Numbered from the stretch's first letter, positions 39,131 to 48,360 are shown. The stretch: DNA of 64,000 nt from an uncultured Alphaproteobacteria bacterium (GCA_902584805.1 CACIBE010000001.1:124001-188000), one strand, 5' to 3'. A program made the numbers and translations. The notes: a model not told the origin generated them from the letters alone.

Positions 39131-40834
39131 ATGGATAAATTTGTTTCTCAAACAGAAACTTCTTTAAAAAAGAAGAAAAGACGTTGGACTCCAAAAGGAA
39201 GACAAGTCGAAGATAAATATTTAGATGAAGTTTCTAAATTGTTTTCAGGATTAATATTTAAGCGAGACGAATTAATAGAATATTTGCATATATTACAAGA
39301 TAAATTTGGTGTTTTGTACGATAGGCATCTGGTAGCTTTATCAACTTTTATTAACTTACCACTTTCTGAAATTTATGAAGTTGCAACTTTTTATGCTCAC
39401 TTTAATATTGTCAAAGATAGTAAAGATTATAAACCAGTGAATGTTGTAAGGGTTTGTGAAAGTTTGACTTGTGAATTATTTGGCGCACACAAATTACTTC
39501 AAGATATAAAAAAATTAGAGAATAAAAATATAAAAGTCGTACCTGGTCCATGCATGGGAAGATGTAATGTTGCTCCTACTGTTTGCGTAGGAAAAAATTA
39601 TGTTGATGTGGCTAATTTTGATAAAGTAAAAAAAACAATTGATGAAAAAAATTTTGACCCCTTCATTCCAGATTATATAAATTTATCTTCTTATAAAAAA
39701 AATGGTGGTTATGAAATTGCGTACAAAATAAAAAATGGTGTGATTTCAAAAAAACAAGTTTTGGATTCATTAAATGAAAGTGGATTGAAAGGGAAGGGTG
39801 GTGCTGGATTTCCTACAGGAAAAAAATGGGAAATTGTTTCAAATTACAATGGTAAAAAATATGTTGCCGTTAATGGTGATGAAGGTGAACCAGGAACATT
39901 TAAAGATAGGTCATATTTAGAAAGTGATCCTCATAGATTTTTAGAAGGAGCTTTAATTGCCTGCTATTTCATAAATGCTCAAAAAGTTTACATTTATATG
40001 AGAGATGAATATCCAACAGTTATAAAAATTTTACATGATGAAATAGATAAAATGGAAGATGAAGAAATAATTCCAAAAGATTTTTTCATAGTGAGAAGAG
40101 GGGCAGGAGCCTATATTTGTGGAGAAGAGTCAGCAATGATAGAAAGTATTGAAGGCAAGAGAGGATTGCCAAGGCATAGACCACCTTATGTGGCTGAAAT
40201 TGGTTTATTTGGATGTCCTACTTTAACAAATAATTTAGAAACTCTTTTTTGGGTAAGAGATATAATTGAAAAAGGCGCAAAGTGGTTTGCTGAAAAGGGG
40301 TCCAATGGAAATAAGGGTTTTCATAGTTTTTCAGTATCTGGAAGAGTAAAGAACCCAGGAGTAAAAGTTGCCCCAGCCGGTATAACAATTCAACAATTAA
40401 TTGATGAGTATTGTGATGGTATGGCAGATGGACATACTTTTAAAGCATATCTTCCGGGAGGTGCATCTGGCGGTATCCTACCCGCTACTATGAATGATAT
40501 TCCACTCGATTATGGATCGAAAGAATTAATGGATGCTGGATGTTTTTTAGGTTCAGCTGCAGTAGTCGTATTATCTGATCATGATAATATGAAAAATGTT
40601 GCACTTAATTTACTAAAATTTTTTGAAGAGGAAAGTTGTGGTCAATGCACACCATGCCGTTCTGGTACGGAGAAAACTGTAAAATTAATGCAAGAAAAAA
40701 ATTGGAACAAGGAAAAATTAAAAGATTTAAGTGAAGTTATGGCTCAAGCATCGATATGTGGTTTAGGACAAGCTGCAACAAACCCATTAAATTCAGTTTT
40801 AAAATATTTTAGCAATGAAATAACTTATGACTAA
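39131..40834 (+). CDS. NAD-dependent formate dehydrogenase beta subunit (NuoE-NuoF fusion)
   Basis: The 567-residue protein fuses two diaphorase modules. Residues about 20-175 are NuoE-like with the [2Fe-2S] cysteines 109, 114, 141 and 145. Residues about 190-567 are NuoF-like with the NADH/FMN sites GKGGAGFPTGKKW (221-233) and NGDEGEPGTFKDR (248-260) and the [4Fe-4S] cysteines 503, 506, 509 and 543. It passes electrons from the alpha subunit to NAD+. The fused layout and size resemble Fdh1B of Methylobacterium (family knowledge) rather than separate FdsG and FdsB. It overlaps the alpha gene by eight bases. Confidence 0.92.
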   Translation: MDKFVSQTETSLKKKKRRWTPKGRQVEDKYLDEVSKLFSGLIFKRDELIEYLHILQDKFGVLYDRHLVALSTFINLPLSEIYEVATFYAHFNIVKDSKDYKPVNVVRVCESLTCELFGAHKLLQDIKKLENKNIKVVPGPCMGRCNVAPTVCVGKNYVDVANFDKVKKTIDEKNFDPFIPDYINLSSYKKNGGYEIAYKIKNGVISKKQVLDSLNESGLKGKGGAGFPTGKKWEIVSNYNGKKYVAVNGDEGEPGTFKDRSYLESDPHRFLEGALIACYFINAQKVYIYMRDEYPTVIKILHDEIDKMEDEEIIPKDFFIVRRGAGAYICGEESAMIESIEGKRGLPRHRPPYVAEIGLFGCPTLTNNLETLFWVRDIIEKGAKWFAEKGSNGNKGFHSFSVSGRVKNPGVKVAPAGITIQQLIDEYCDGMADGHTFKAYLPGGASGGILPATMNDIPLDYGSKELMDAGCFLGSAAVVVLSDHDNMKNVALNLLKFFEEESCGQCTPCRSGTEKTVKLMQEKNWNKEKLKDLSEVMAQASICGLGQAATNPLNSVLKYFSNEITYD

Positions 40835-43580
40835 ACAGAAAACAAAATTTTATTTAAACGAAAATTTAGTTGAAGCAAATGCTGATGAAACTATTTGGCA
40901 AGTTGCAAATAGACTTGGAACAGAAATCCCACATTTATGTTATTCCGATAAACCTGGCTATAGAGCAGATGGAAATTGCAGAGCATGTATGGTTGAAATT
41001 GAAGGAGAACGTGTGTTGGCAGCATCCTGTATTAGAAAGCCAACTGATAGTATGAAGGTAAAAACTTCTTCAGAAAAGGCTAAAAAATCTAGAGAGTTAG
41101 TTTTTGAATTACTCCTAGCAGACCAGCCAAAAAAAGAAATTGCTCATGATAATAATTCTGAATTTTGGAAATGGATAGACAAAGTTGAGGTTAAAGAAAG
41201 TAGATTTCCAAAAAAAACTTCATGTCAGGCAGATGTTTCTCATCCTAGTATGGCTGTAAATCTAGATGCATGCATCCAATGTAATCTTTGTGTAAGAGCA
41301 TGTAGAGAAGTTCAGGTCAACGATGTCATCGGAATGGCATATCGAGGAGAAAATTCTAAAATTGTATTCGATTTTGATGATCCAATGGGTGATAGCACAT
41401 GTGTGGCATGTGGTGAATGTGTACAGGTTTGTCCAACTGGAGCTTTAATGCCAGCATCCATTGTAGATAAAGATGGTGTTGGCCATAGCAAGGTAGATAA
41501 AAAAATTGATAGCGTTTGTCCTTATTGTGGTGTGGGTTGTCAGATAGAATACAATGTAAAAGATAACAAAATTAAATACGTTAATGGTGTTGATGGTCCC
41601 GCAAACAAGAATAGATTATGTGTAAAAGGAAGGTTTGGTTTTGATTATGTAAATAATCCAGAAAGACTTACAAAGCCATTAATTAGAATTAAAGATAAAC
41701 CAAAAGACTTACACCCAAGTATTAATTTTTCAAATATTCATGAATATTTTAGAGAAGCATCCTGGGATGAAGCTCTAGATTATGCTGCACAAGGATTTTT
41801 AAAACTTAATAAACAAAGAAATGGTAAGAGTAATCTTGCAGGTTTTGGATCAGCTAAATGTTCAAATGAAGAAGCTTATTTATTTCAAAAATTAATCAGA
41901 ACTGGTTTTAATACAAATAATGTTGATCATTGTACAAGACTTTGTCATGCGTCTTCTGTAGCTGCTTTATTAGAAACTATTGGTTCAGGAGCTGTTACTG
42001 CTCCATTCTATGAAGTTGAACATTCTGATGTCATAATAGTCATTGGAGCAAATCCTACTGAAAATCATCCTGTTGCAGCAACTTTTTTTAAGAATGCTGC
42101 TAAAAAGGGTTCTAAATTAATTGTGATGGATCCTAGAGGTCATTCCTTAAAAAAACATGCAACTCATATGTTGCAATTTAAACCAGGATCTGACGTTGCT
42201 CTCTTAAACTCAATAATGAATGTTATTGTCGAAGAAAATTTATTTAATTCCGAATATATTAAAAAACAAACTGAAGGATTTGAAAAATTAAGAAAACATT
42301 TAATGAATTATTCACCTGATATAATGGAAAACGAAACAGGTATTGATCCAGAGCTTATAAGAGAAGTAGCACGCTTATATGCCAATACAAATAAAGGAAT
42401 AATTTTTTGGGGGATGGGGATTTCTCAACACACACATGGTACCGACAACGCTAGATGTTTAATTTCTCTAGCTTTAATGACAGGGAATGTTGGAAAAAGA
42501 GGATCTGGTTTACATCCTTTAAGAGGACAAAATAATGTTCAAGGAGCGTCTGATGCTGGTCTTATACCAATGATGTATCCTGATTACCAATTAGTTGATA
42601 AAGATAATAATAAAGATTTTTTTGAAAAACTTTGGAACACTTCTTTAGATGATAAAAAAGGTCTAACTGTTGTTGAAATTATGGATGCTATTCACGAGAA
42701 TACAATTAAAGGGATGTATATACTTGGTGAAAATCCAGCAATGTCTGATCCTGATCTTAATCATGCAAGAGAGGCTCTACAAATGTTAGAGCATTTAGTT
42801 GTTCAAGATATTTTTTTAACTGAAACAGCAACATATGCGGATGTTATTTTCCCAGCTTCAGCATGGCCTGAAAAAAATGGAACAGTTACTAATACTAATA
42901 GACAAGTACAGATGGGAAGAAAAGCTTTAGACTCTCCAGGTCAAGCTAAAGAAGATTGGTGGATAACAAACGAACTTGGAAAAAGAATGGGTTTAAATTG
43001 GAAATATAAACATCCAAAAGAAATCTATGAAGAAATGTCACTAACAATGCCTTCATTAAACAATATATCTTGGGAAAGATTAGAAAATGAAAACTCTGTA
43101 ACTTATCCAAGTAAGTCTCCAACTACGCCAGGAGATGAAATTGTTTTTGGTGATAAGTTTCCAAACGAAAATGGTAAAGGTAAATTTGTTCCAGCTAGTG
43201 TTACTGCACCAGATGAAGTACCTGATAAAGAATTTGCAATGATTCTAACAACAGGAAGGCAATTAGAGCATTGGCATACTGGAGCTATGACTAGAAAGGC
43301 ATCAAATTTAGATGCAATTGAACCAGAACCTTCGGTTTCAATATCACCTAAAGATATAATTAAAAATAACATGAAAGCTGGTGATAAAATAAAAGTCACA
43401 ACTAGAAGGGGCTCAATAGATATCAGAGTAAGGCAAGACAGGGCAATTCCTGATGGAGTTATATTTATTCCATTTTGTTATAATGAGTCTGCCGCTAATC
43501 TTTTAACTAACCCAGCTTTAGATCCATATGGGAAAATTCCTGAATTTAAATATTGTGCAGCAAAAATTGAGAAGTTATAA
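40827..43580 (+). CDS. Formate dehydrogenase catalytic alpha subunit
   Basis: The 917-residue enzyme oxidises formate to CO2. Domains in order: N-terminal [2Fe-2S] (Cys38, 51, 54, 68), two [4Fe-4S] ferredoxin motifs (Cys149-159 and 192-202), proximal [4Fe-4S] (Cys231, 234, 238, 265), then the bis-MGD catalytic domain with Cys373-His374 in HCTRLCHAS as metal ligand and acid/base, and a C-terminal MoCo-binding domain. It is a cysteine, not selenocysteine, enzyme. The His/Cys cluster often found after the [2Fe-2S] domain is missing (no cysteines between 69 and 132). Metal is Mo or W. Confidence 0.93.
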   Translation: MTKQKTKFYLNENLVEANADETIWQVANRLGTEIPHLCYSDKPGYRADGNCRACMVEIEGERVLAASCIRKPTDSMKVKTSSEKAKKSRELVFELLLADQPKKEIAHDNNSEFWKWIDKVEVKESRFPKKTSCQADVSHPSMAVNLDACIQCNLCVRACREVQVNDVIGMAYRGENSKIVFDFDDPMGDSTCVACGECVQVCPTGALMPASIVDKDGVGHSKVDKKIDSVCPYCGVGCQIEYNVKDNKIKYVNGVDGPANKNRLCVKGRFGFDYVNNPERLTKPLIRIKDKPKDLHPSINFSNIHEYFREASWDEALDYAAQGFLKLNKQRNGKSNLAGFGSAKCSNEEAYLFQKLIRTGFNTNNVDHCTRLCHASSVAALLETIGSGAVTAPFYEVEHSDVIIVIGANPTENHPVAATFFKNAAKKGSKLIVMDPRGHSLKKHATHMLQFKPGSDVALLNSIMNVIVEENLFNSEYIKKQTEGFEKLRKHLMNYSPDIMENETGIDPELIREVARLYANTNKGIIFWGMGISQHTHGTDNARCLISLALMTGNVGKRGSGLHPLRGQNNVQGASDAGLIPMMYPDYQLVDKDNNKDFFEKLWNTSLDDKKGLTVVEIMDAIHENTIKGMYILGENPAMSDPDLNHAREALQMLEHLVVQDIFLTETATYADVIFPASAWPEKNGTVTNTNRQVQMGRKALDSPGQAKEDWWITNELGKRMGLNWKYKHPKEIYEEMSLTMPSLNNISWERLENENSVTYPSKSPTTPGDEIVFGDKFPNENGKGKFVPASVTAPDEVPDKEFAMILTTGRQLEHWHTGAMTRKASNLDAIEPEPSVSISPKDIIKNNMKAGDKIKVTTRRGSIDIRVRQDRAIPDGVIFIPFCYNESAANLLTNPALDPYGKIPEFKYCAAKIEKL

Positions 43581-43587
43581 ATATTTT

Positions 43588-43710
43588 ATGATTAAAAAAA
43601 CATTAATAATTTTATTTCTTGTATTTAGTCCAATCACAGCATGCTCTACATTAAGTGAATTAAACGAAAGAGTAAAGGGTGATGGAGTTCCTTATATTCC
43701 TGGGATTTAA
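43588..43710 (+). CDS. Tiny putative lipoprotein downstream of formate dehydrogenase
   Basis: This 40-residue frame begins at an ATG seven bases after the fdh alpha stop. It has a basic start, a hydrophobic run and the lipobox ITAC with Cys19, followed by STLSELNERV and the end VPYIPGI. The mature part would have only 22 residues. The VPYIPG end recalls the YYPG motif of YceK/YidQ-type lipoproteins, but it then stops, so it may be a minimal or truncated relative. Translation from the longer in-frame upstream start at 43528 would lie inside the fdh alpha gene and is unlikely. Confidence 0.5.
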   Translation: MIKKTLIILFLVFSPITACSTLSELNERVKGDGVPYIPGI

Positions 43711-43760
43711 TTTATAAAATTCTTGTCGAATTTATAATTTAATATAAATGCAAAATTTAT

Positions 43761-43836
<76 letters not shown>

Positions 43837-43850
43837 TATCTTTTTAATTT

Positions 43851-44612
43851 TTAGCTCGAGTAAAATTTATATAAAGCTATGGATGTTGCGTTAGAAACAT
43901 TCAAACTATCAATTTGAAATTTTAAATTATTTTTCATGTTTATCTGTACTATTTCATCACATTCCTTTTTTACTAATTCTCTAATACCTTTTCCTTCAGA
44001 GCCAAAAACTAATACTGATTTTTGTGAAAAATTTAAATTTGAATTTTTATTTTTTGAACTGTCAAAGCCATAAATCCAATAATTATTTTTTTTTAAAAAA
44101 GATATAGCTCTTCTTATATTTGTCACTCTAATATAATTAACAATTTCAGCAGCACCAGAAGCTGATTTATAAAGTGATGAAGTCAACTCTGGTGAATTAT
44201 CTTTGCCAACTATAATTCCTGCACAATCAAATAATGCACATGATCTCATTATTGAGCCAATATTTTGAGGGTCAGTTACGTGATCTAAAATTAATATTAC
44301 TGATTTTGATTTTTTACTTTCTACTTCTACAAATTCTTCTAAACCGGGCCTTGCAAAATCTTTTGTTTTTAGAACTAATCCCTGTGTTGTGTTCTCATTT
44401 CCAAATCTTCTTATAAATTCATTTTGAGGAAGAATGGTAGTTTTTTGTATTTTAGATTCATATTTTTTGGCAAAATTAATATGATTTTTACTAATTATAA
44501 GCTCAATATGCTCTCTTTTATCATTTTGGAGAGCTGCTTTAACAGAATGTTGGCCAAAAATTGTATGAATTCCTTGATTTTTATTAGATTTATTATTTCT
44601 AAACTTACTCAT
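43851..44612 (-). CDS. rlmB: 23S rRNA (guanosine-2'-O)-methyltransferase RlmB (TrmH family)
   Basis: The 253-residue SpoU-family enzyme has an N-terminal substrate-binding domain (IFGQHSVKAALQNDKRE) and a knotted catalytic domain with LDHVTDPQNIGSIMRSC, VFGSEGKGIRELV and the C-terminal LNVSNATSIALYKF. RlmB methylates G2251 of 23S rRNA. It is inserted on the minus strand between tRNA-Thr and tRNA-Tyr, a position typical of alphaproteobacteria. Confidence 0.92.
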   Translation of the reverse strand: MSKFRNNKSNKNQGIHTIFGQHSVKAALQNDKREHIELIISKNHINFAKKYESKIQKTTILPQNEFIRRFGNENTTQGLVLKTKDFARPGLEEFVEVESKKSKSVILILDHVTDPQNIGSIMRSCALFDCAGIIVGKDNSPELTSSLYKSASGAAEIVNYIRVTNIRRAISFLKKNNYWIYGFDSSKNKNSNLNFSQKSVLVFGSEGKGIRELVKKECDEIVQINMKNNLKFQIDSLNVSNATSIALYKFYSS

Positions 44613-44737
44613 GATTTAATATCACAGATTTGTTTAATTAATACAATCTAGATATGTACAAAATGGCATTTTTTGTCTAAAAGGCCGTTGCTTTTACGAG
44701 TATACGTATTTTGCAAAGGTGAAGTTGCTGTTTTAGA

Positions 44738-44764
44738 TTGACATATATACTAATTTATTAGTAT
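44738..44764 (+). promoter_or_regulatory. Putative promoter with overlapping palindrome before tRNA-Tyr
   Basis: A consensus -35 box TTGACA (44738-44743) is followed by the palindrome ATACTAAT-TT-ATTAGTAT (44747-44764), which covers the spacer and the likely -10 region (TAGTAT at 44759). It lies about 20 bases before tRNA-Tyr. It would drive tRNA-Tyr, tRNA-Gly, tuf and possibly tRNA-Trp and secE-nusG. The palindrome could be an operator; no binding protein is known. The rest of the 170-base gap to rlmB shows nothing else clear. Confidence 0.55.
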
Positions 44765-44782
44765 TGGCCAATTTCTTCAAAC

Positions 44783-44868
44783 GGAGGGGTGGTCGAGTGG
44801 TTAAAGGCAGCGGACTGTAAATCCGCCCGCGTGAGCGTACGTAGGTTCGAATCCTACCCCCTCCACCA
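44783..44868 (+). tRNA. tRNA-Tyr (anticodon GTA)
   Basis: An 86-base class II tRNA with long variable arm and encoded CCA. Acceptor stem GGAGGGG/CCCCTCC, anticodon stem GCGGA/TCCGC around CTGTAAA, and T stem GTAGG/CCTAC are all paired. It is the first gene after the putative promoter. Confidence 0.96.
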
Positions 44869-44926
44869 TTATGGAGGTAATGGGATAAAAGCATTAAAGT
44901 GAGTGTGTGAAGCAGTCAGTTTAGTT

Positions 44927-45000
44927 GCGGGTGTAGCTTAGTGGTAAAGCTCCAGCCTTCCAAGCTGGCTACGAGGGTTCGATTCCCTTCACCCGCTCCA
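44927..45000 (+). tRNA. tRNA-Gly (anticodon TCC)
   Basis: A 74-base tRNA with encoded CCA. Acceptor stem GCGGGTG/CACCCGC, anticodon stem CCAGC/GCTGG around CTTCCAA (TCC, reads GGA and GGG). It lies 58 bases after tRNA-Tyr and 26 before tuf, so all three are probably cotranscribed. Confidence 0.96.
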
Positions 45001-45026
45001 TAACAAAATATTATTGGGGTAAAAAA

Positions 45027-46217
45027 ATGGCTAAAGCAAAATTCGAAAGAAACAAACCGCATTGTAACATAGGTACTGTTGGTCACGTTGACCATGGTAA
45101 AACAACATTAACTGCTGCTATAACAAAAATATTAGCAGAGTCAGGTGGAGCAGAATTTACAGATTACGCGAACATTGACAAAGCACCTGAAGAAAGAGAA
45201 CGTGGTATTACAATATCTACTGCACATGTTGAATATGAAACAGAAGCAAGACATTATGCACATGTAGATTGTCCTGGACACGCAGATTATGTTAAGAACA
45301 TGATTACTGGTGCAGCTCAAATGGATGGTGGTATCTTAGTTGTTAATGCAGCTGACGGGCCAATGCCTCAAACAAGAGAACACATACTTTTAGCTAGACA
45401 GGTAGGTGTACCTGCTCTGGTTGTATACATGAACAAAGTTGATCAGGTAGATGACAAAGAACTTATCGATCTAGTTGAAATGGAAATTAGAGAACTTCTA
45501 ACTTCATATGAATTCCCAGGTGATACTATCCCAATCATTAAGGGTTCAGCTTTAGCAGCTCTTGAAGGTAGAGACGATGAAATTGGAAAAAATTCAATTA
45601 TGGAACTAATGAAAGCAGTTGATGAACATATACCACAACCTAGTCGACCTGTTGATCAGCCTTTCTTAATGCCAGTTGAAGATGTATTTTCAATTTCTGG
45701 TAGAGGTACAGTTGTAACTGGAAGAATTGAACAAGGCCAAGTTAAAGTTGGAGAGGAAATTGAAATTTTAGGAATAAGAGATCCTCAAAAAACTACTTGT
45801 ACTGGTGTTGAGATGTTTAGAAAGCTTCTAGATTCTGGTGAAGCAGGAGACAATGTCGGTGTTCTTCTCCGTGGAACAAAAAGAGAAGAAGTTGAACGTG
45901 GTCAAGTATTAGCAAAACCTGGTTCAATTAAGCCTCACACAAAATTTAAAGCAGAAGCTTACGTATTAAAAAAAGAAGAGGGTGGAAGACATACTCCATT
46001 TTTTTCAAACTACAGACCTCAGTTCTACTTTAGAACAACTGATGTAACTGGAACTATTAAATTACCAGAAGGTACCGAAATGGTAATGCCTGGTGATAAT
46101 ATTGCTATGGAAGTTACTCTTTTGTCTCCGATTGCAATGGATAAAGGTTTAAAATTTGCAATTAGAGAAGGTGGAAGAACAGTTGGTGCTGGAGTTGTTG
46201 CTGAAATTATTGAATAG
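45027..46217 (+). CDS. tuf: Translation elongation factor Tu
   Basis: The 396-residue GTPase carries aminoacyl-tRNA to the ribosome. GTP motifs [18 protein letters not shown] and NKVDQ and the switch block [16 protein letters not shown] are intact; domains 2 and 3 are full length. It is flanked by tRNA-Gly and tRNA-Trp. There is no second tuf between fusA and rpsJ in this window, so it may be the only copy. Confidence 0.98.
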   Translation: MAKAKFERNKPHCNIGTVGHVDHGKTTLTAAITKILAESGGAEFTDYANIDKAPEERERGITISTAHVEYETEARHYAHVDCPGHADYVKNMITGAAQMDGGILVVNAADGPMPQTREHILLARQVGVPALVVYMNKVDQVDDKELIDLVEMEIRELLTSYEFPGDTIPIIKGSALAALEGRDDEIGKNSIMELMKAVDEHIPQPSRPVDQPFLMPVEDVFSISGRGTVVTGRIEQGQVKVGEEIEILGIRDPQKTTCTGVEMFRKLLDSGEAGDNVGVLLRGTKREEVERGQVLAKPGSIKPHTKFKAEAYVLKKEEGGRHTPFFSNYRPQFYFRTTDVTGTIKLPEGTEMVMPGDNIAMEVTLLSPIAMDKGLKFAIREGGRTVGAGVVAEIIE

Positions 46218-46254
46218 TTTTAGAGACTGCTCTATCAGTTAGTCAATACTTATT

Positions 46255-46330
46255 AGGAGTGTAGCTCAACTGGTAGAGCACCGGTCTCCAAAACCGGGGG
46301 CTGCGGGTTCAAGTCCTGCCACTCCTGCCA
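46255..46330 (+). tRNA. tRNA-Trp (anticodon CCA)
   Basis: A 76-base tRNA with encoded CCA. Acceptor stem AGGAGTG/CACTCCT, anticodon stem CCGGT/ACCGG around CTCCAAA. It lies between tuf and secE, the usual alphaproteobacterial position, 14 bases before secE. Confidence 0.96.
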
Positions 46331-46344
46331 AAAGAAATGAAAAT

Positions 46345-46560
46345 ATGAATATTGAAAAAAAGAAAACATCACCAGCTCTTTTTGTAAGACAAGTTAGACA
46401 AGAATTACAAAAAGTAACTTGGCCGCAAAGAAGAGATACTTTTATTTCTTCTGCAATAGTCATATTATTAATAATATTATTTTCATTATTTTTTCTTTTA
46501 ACTGATCAAATATGGTCTTTTTCAATTAGAAAAATAATTGAAATAGGTTCAGGTTTTTAA
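46345..46560 (+). CDS. secE: Preprotein translocase subunit SecE
   Basis: The 71-residue protein is the short single-span SecE. The amphipathic helix FVRQVRQELQKVTWPQRRDT precedes one membrane segment (about 37-60). It clamps SecY in the translocon. It follows tRNA-Trp and shares its last base with nusG. Confidence 0.93.
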   Translation: MNIEKKKTSPALFVRQVRQELQKVTWPQRRDTFISSAIVILLIILFSLFFLLTDQIWSFSIRKIIEIGSGF

Positions 46561-47093
46561 TGAATAAAGCAAGATGGTACGTACTTCATGCCTATTCAGG
46601 TTATGAAAAAAAAGTTGCTGACAGTATTTTAGACCAAGCAACAAAACTTGGTGTTAAAGAACATATAGAAGAAATATATGTCCCAGTGCAAAATATTGTT
46701 GAAGTTAAAAGAGGTGTAAGGATTAATACAGAAAGAAAAATATTTCCTGGCTATATACTTATTAAAATGAGCTTAAATGATGACACTTGGCACATTATTA
46801 AAACAACTCCAAAGTTAAGTGGTTTTTTAGGTAATAAAGGTAAACCAGTTCCAATTAGTAACGCTGAAGCAAAAAGAATATCTGAGCAAGTTATTGATGG
46901 TGTAGAAAAATCCAGACCTGCTATAATGTATGATGTTGGAGAACAAGTAAAAGTAATTGATGGACCTTTTGCATCATTTAATGGAGAAATCGAACAAATA
47001 GATGAGGATAAAGCAAGATTAAGAGTGGCTGTTTCAATTTTTGGTAGATCAACGCCTGTTGATTTAGAATATTCTCAAGTAGAAAAGGTATAA
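46560..47093 (+). CDS. nusG: Transcription termination/antitermination factor NusG
   Basis: The 177-residue protein has the NGN domain (ARWYVLHAYSGYEKKVAD, then FPGYILIKM) and a C-terminal KOW domain (VIDGPFASFNGEIEQID). It binds RNA polymerase and couples it to Rho and the ribosome. It lies between secE and rplK in the conserved order. Confidence 0.96.
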   Translation: MNKARWYVLHAYSGYEKKVADSILDQATKLGVKEHIEEIYVPVQNIVEVKRGVRINTERKIFPGYILIKMSLNDDTWHIIKTTPKLSGFLGNKGKPVPISNAEAKRISEQVIDGVEKSRPAIMYDVGEQVKVIDGPFASFNGEIEQIDEDKARLRVAVSIFGRSTPVDLEYSQVEKV

Positions 47094-47096
47094 ACT

Positions 47097-47525
47097 ATGG
47101 CTAAAGAAATATTAGGTTTAATTAAATTACAAATCCCTGCTGGAGGGGCTAACCCTTCACCACCTGTTGGTCCTGCACTTGGACAAAGAGGTCTAAATAT
47201 AATGGATTTTTGTAAAGCGTTTAATGATAAAACAAAAGATTTAGAAAAAGGTGCTCCAATTCCAGTTATTATTACCGCATATAAAGATAGAAGTTTCGAT
47301 TTTACTACAAAATTACCACCAGTAAGTTTTTATCTTAAAAAAGCAGCAAAAATAAAAAAAGGAAACTCAACTCCTGGAAGATCTTTAGTAGGTAAAGTCT
47401 CAATTCAAGATATTGAAAAAATTGCTAAAGAGAAAATGCAAGATTTAAATGCCATTGATCTAAATGGGGCGATGAATATGGTCAAAGGTTCTGCGATTTC
47501 AATGGGTATGGAGGTAGTGGGTTAA
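47097..47525 (+). CDS. rplK: 50S ribosomal protein uL11
   Basis: The 142-residue protein has the proline-rich N-terminal hinge [20 protein letters not shown] and a C-terminal rRNA-binding domain. It forms the GTPase-associated centre and is needed for RelA activation. It shares one base with rplA. Confidence 0.97.
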   Translation: MAKEILGLIKLQIPAGGANPSPPVGPALGQRGLNIMDFCKAFNDKTKDLEKGAPIPVIITAYKDRSFDFTTKLPPVSFYLKKAAKIKKGNSTPGRSLVGKVSIQDIEKIAKEKMQDLNAIDLNGAMNMVKGSAISMGMEVVG

Positions 47526-48214
47526 TGAAAATAACAAAAAATAGAAAACAGATATTTAATAATTTTGACACTGCAAAGGTTTATGAACCTCTTGAAGCAA
47601 TTAAAATTTTAAAAGAAAAATCTTACGTCAAGTTTAAAGAAACAATTGATATTTCAATTAATCTAGGGATTGATAGTAACAAAACTGATCAAAATATTAA
47701 GGGTTTCGTAAATCTTCCAAATGGGACAGGAAAAACTGTAAAAGTCGCGGTAATTGCAAATGAGGACAAACAAAACGATGCAAAAAGTAATGGTGCAGAC
47801 TTAGTTGGAAGTGATGATTTGATTGAAACAATTTCTAAATCAAAAATTGAATTTGATGTTCTAATTGCTACTCCAGATATGATGCCTAAATTAGGTAAAG
47901 TTGCAAAAATACTTGGTCCAAAAGGATTAATGCCAAATCCTAAACTTGGAACCGTAACTAATGAAATTTCTAAATCAGTAAAAGATGCTAAATCAGGTCA
48001 AGTTAAATACAAAAATGATAAATCTGGTATCGTTCATGCTGGTGTTGGTAAACTAGATTTTAGTGATGAAGATTTGTTAGAAAATATTAAAACATTTTAT
48101 TCTTCAATTAGTAAAAGTAAACCTGATGCCGTTAAGGGTTCTTTTATAAAAAAGGTTACCATAGCTTCAACTATGGGAGTTGGATTAAATATTAACCAAG
48201 CTAGCTTGCGTTAA
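47525..48214 (+). CDS. rplA: 50S ribosomal protein uL1
   Basis: The 229-residue L1 stalk protein shows GTGKTVKVAVIAN and the signature LGPKGLMPNPKLGTV. L1 often represses its own L11-L1 operon by binding mRNA. The gene ends at the start of the L10 leader region. Confidence 0.97.
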   Translation: MKITKNRKQIFNNFDTAKVYEPLEAIKILKEKSYVKFKETIDISINLGIDSNKTDQNIKGFVNLPNGTGKTVKVAVIANEDKQNDAKSNGADLVGSDDLIETISKSKIEFDVLIATPDMMPKLGKVAKILGPKGLMPNPKLGTVTNEISKSVKDAKSGQVKYKNDKSGIVHAGVGKLDFSDEDLLENIKTFYSSISKSKPDAVKGSFIKKVTIASTMGVGLNINQASLR

Positions 48215-48225
48215 TTAATCCAAAA

Positions 48226-48242
48226 GATGATCTTTGATCATC
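48226..48242 (+). repeat. Perfect hairpin 5' of the L10 leader
   Basis: The arms GATGATC (48226-48232) and GATCATC (48236-48242) are perfect and enclose TTT. It lies 11 bases after the rplA stop and two bases before the L10 leader stem. There is no T run, so it is more likely a processing or insulating hairpin than a terminator. Confidence 0.6.
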
Positions 48243-48243
48243 A

Positions 48244-48321
48244 CCTGTCAAAGACTGCAGGAGCTTTGAGCTTAATTCCCTGCATAGACTGAAGCGAGTC
48301 ATTGATTTGCTTCTTGACAGG
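48244..48321 (+). promoter_or_regulatory. Ribosomal protein L10 leader (autoregulatory mRNA element)
   Basis: The rplA-rplJ spacer holds a structured leader. An outer stem CCTGTCA (48244-48250) / TGACAGG (48315-48321) encloses TGCAGG (48256-48261) pairing with CCTGCA (48279-48284), with GAC and ATAGACTG flanks that resemble the L10 leader kink-turn pattern. In known cases L10(L12)4 binds it and represses rplJ-rplL. The match is by eye to the family pattern. Confidence 0.8.
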
Positions 48322-48327
48322 CTTTAA

Positions 48328-48350
48328 ATTAGTTTGGTGGGCAAACTAAT
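48328..48350 (+). repeat. Attenuator-like hairpin between the L10 leader and rplJ
   Basis: Nine-base arms ATTAGTTTG (48328-48336) and CAAACTAAT (48342-48350) enclose GTGGG and are followed by TTTAGC. It could be a weak terminator or attenuator controlled by the L10 leader. Confidence 0.5.
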
Positions 48351-48360
48351 TTTAGCTAAT

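Noticed and set aside
41931..41960. Possible selenocysteine in formate dehydrogenase alpha
   Set aside because: The metal-ligand position reads as cysteine (Cys373) and no in-frame TGA is present.
43103..43399. Minus-strand 98-residue open frame in fdh alpha
   Set aside because: It is a shadow of the conserved coding frame, with no ribosome binding site or homology.
46266..46463. Minus-strand open frame with AGVAGLEPAAPGFGDRCSTS end
   Set aside because: It is the antisense of tRNA-Trp and secE; this peptide is a well-known false protein from tRNA genes.
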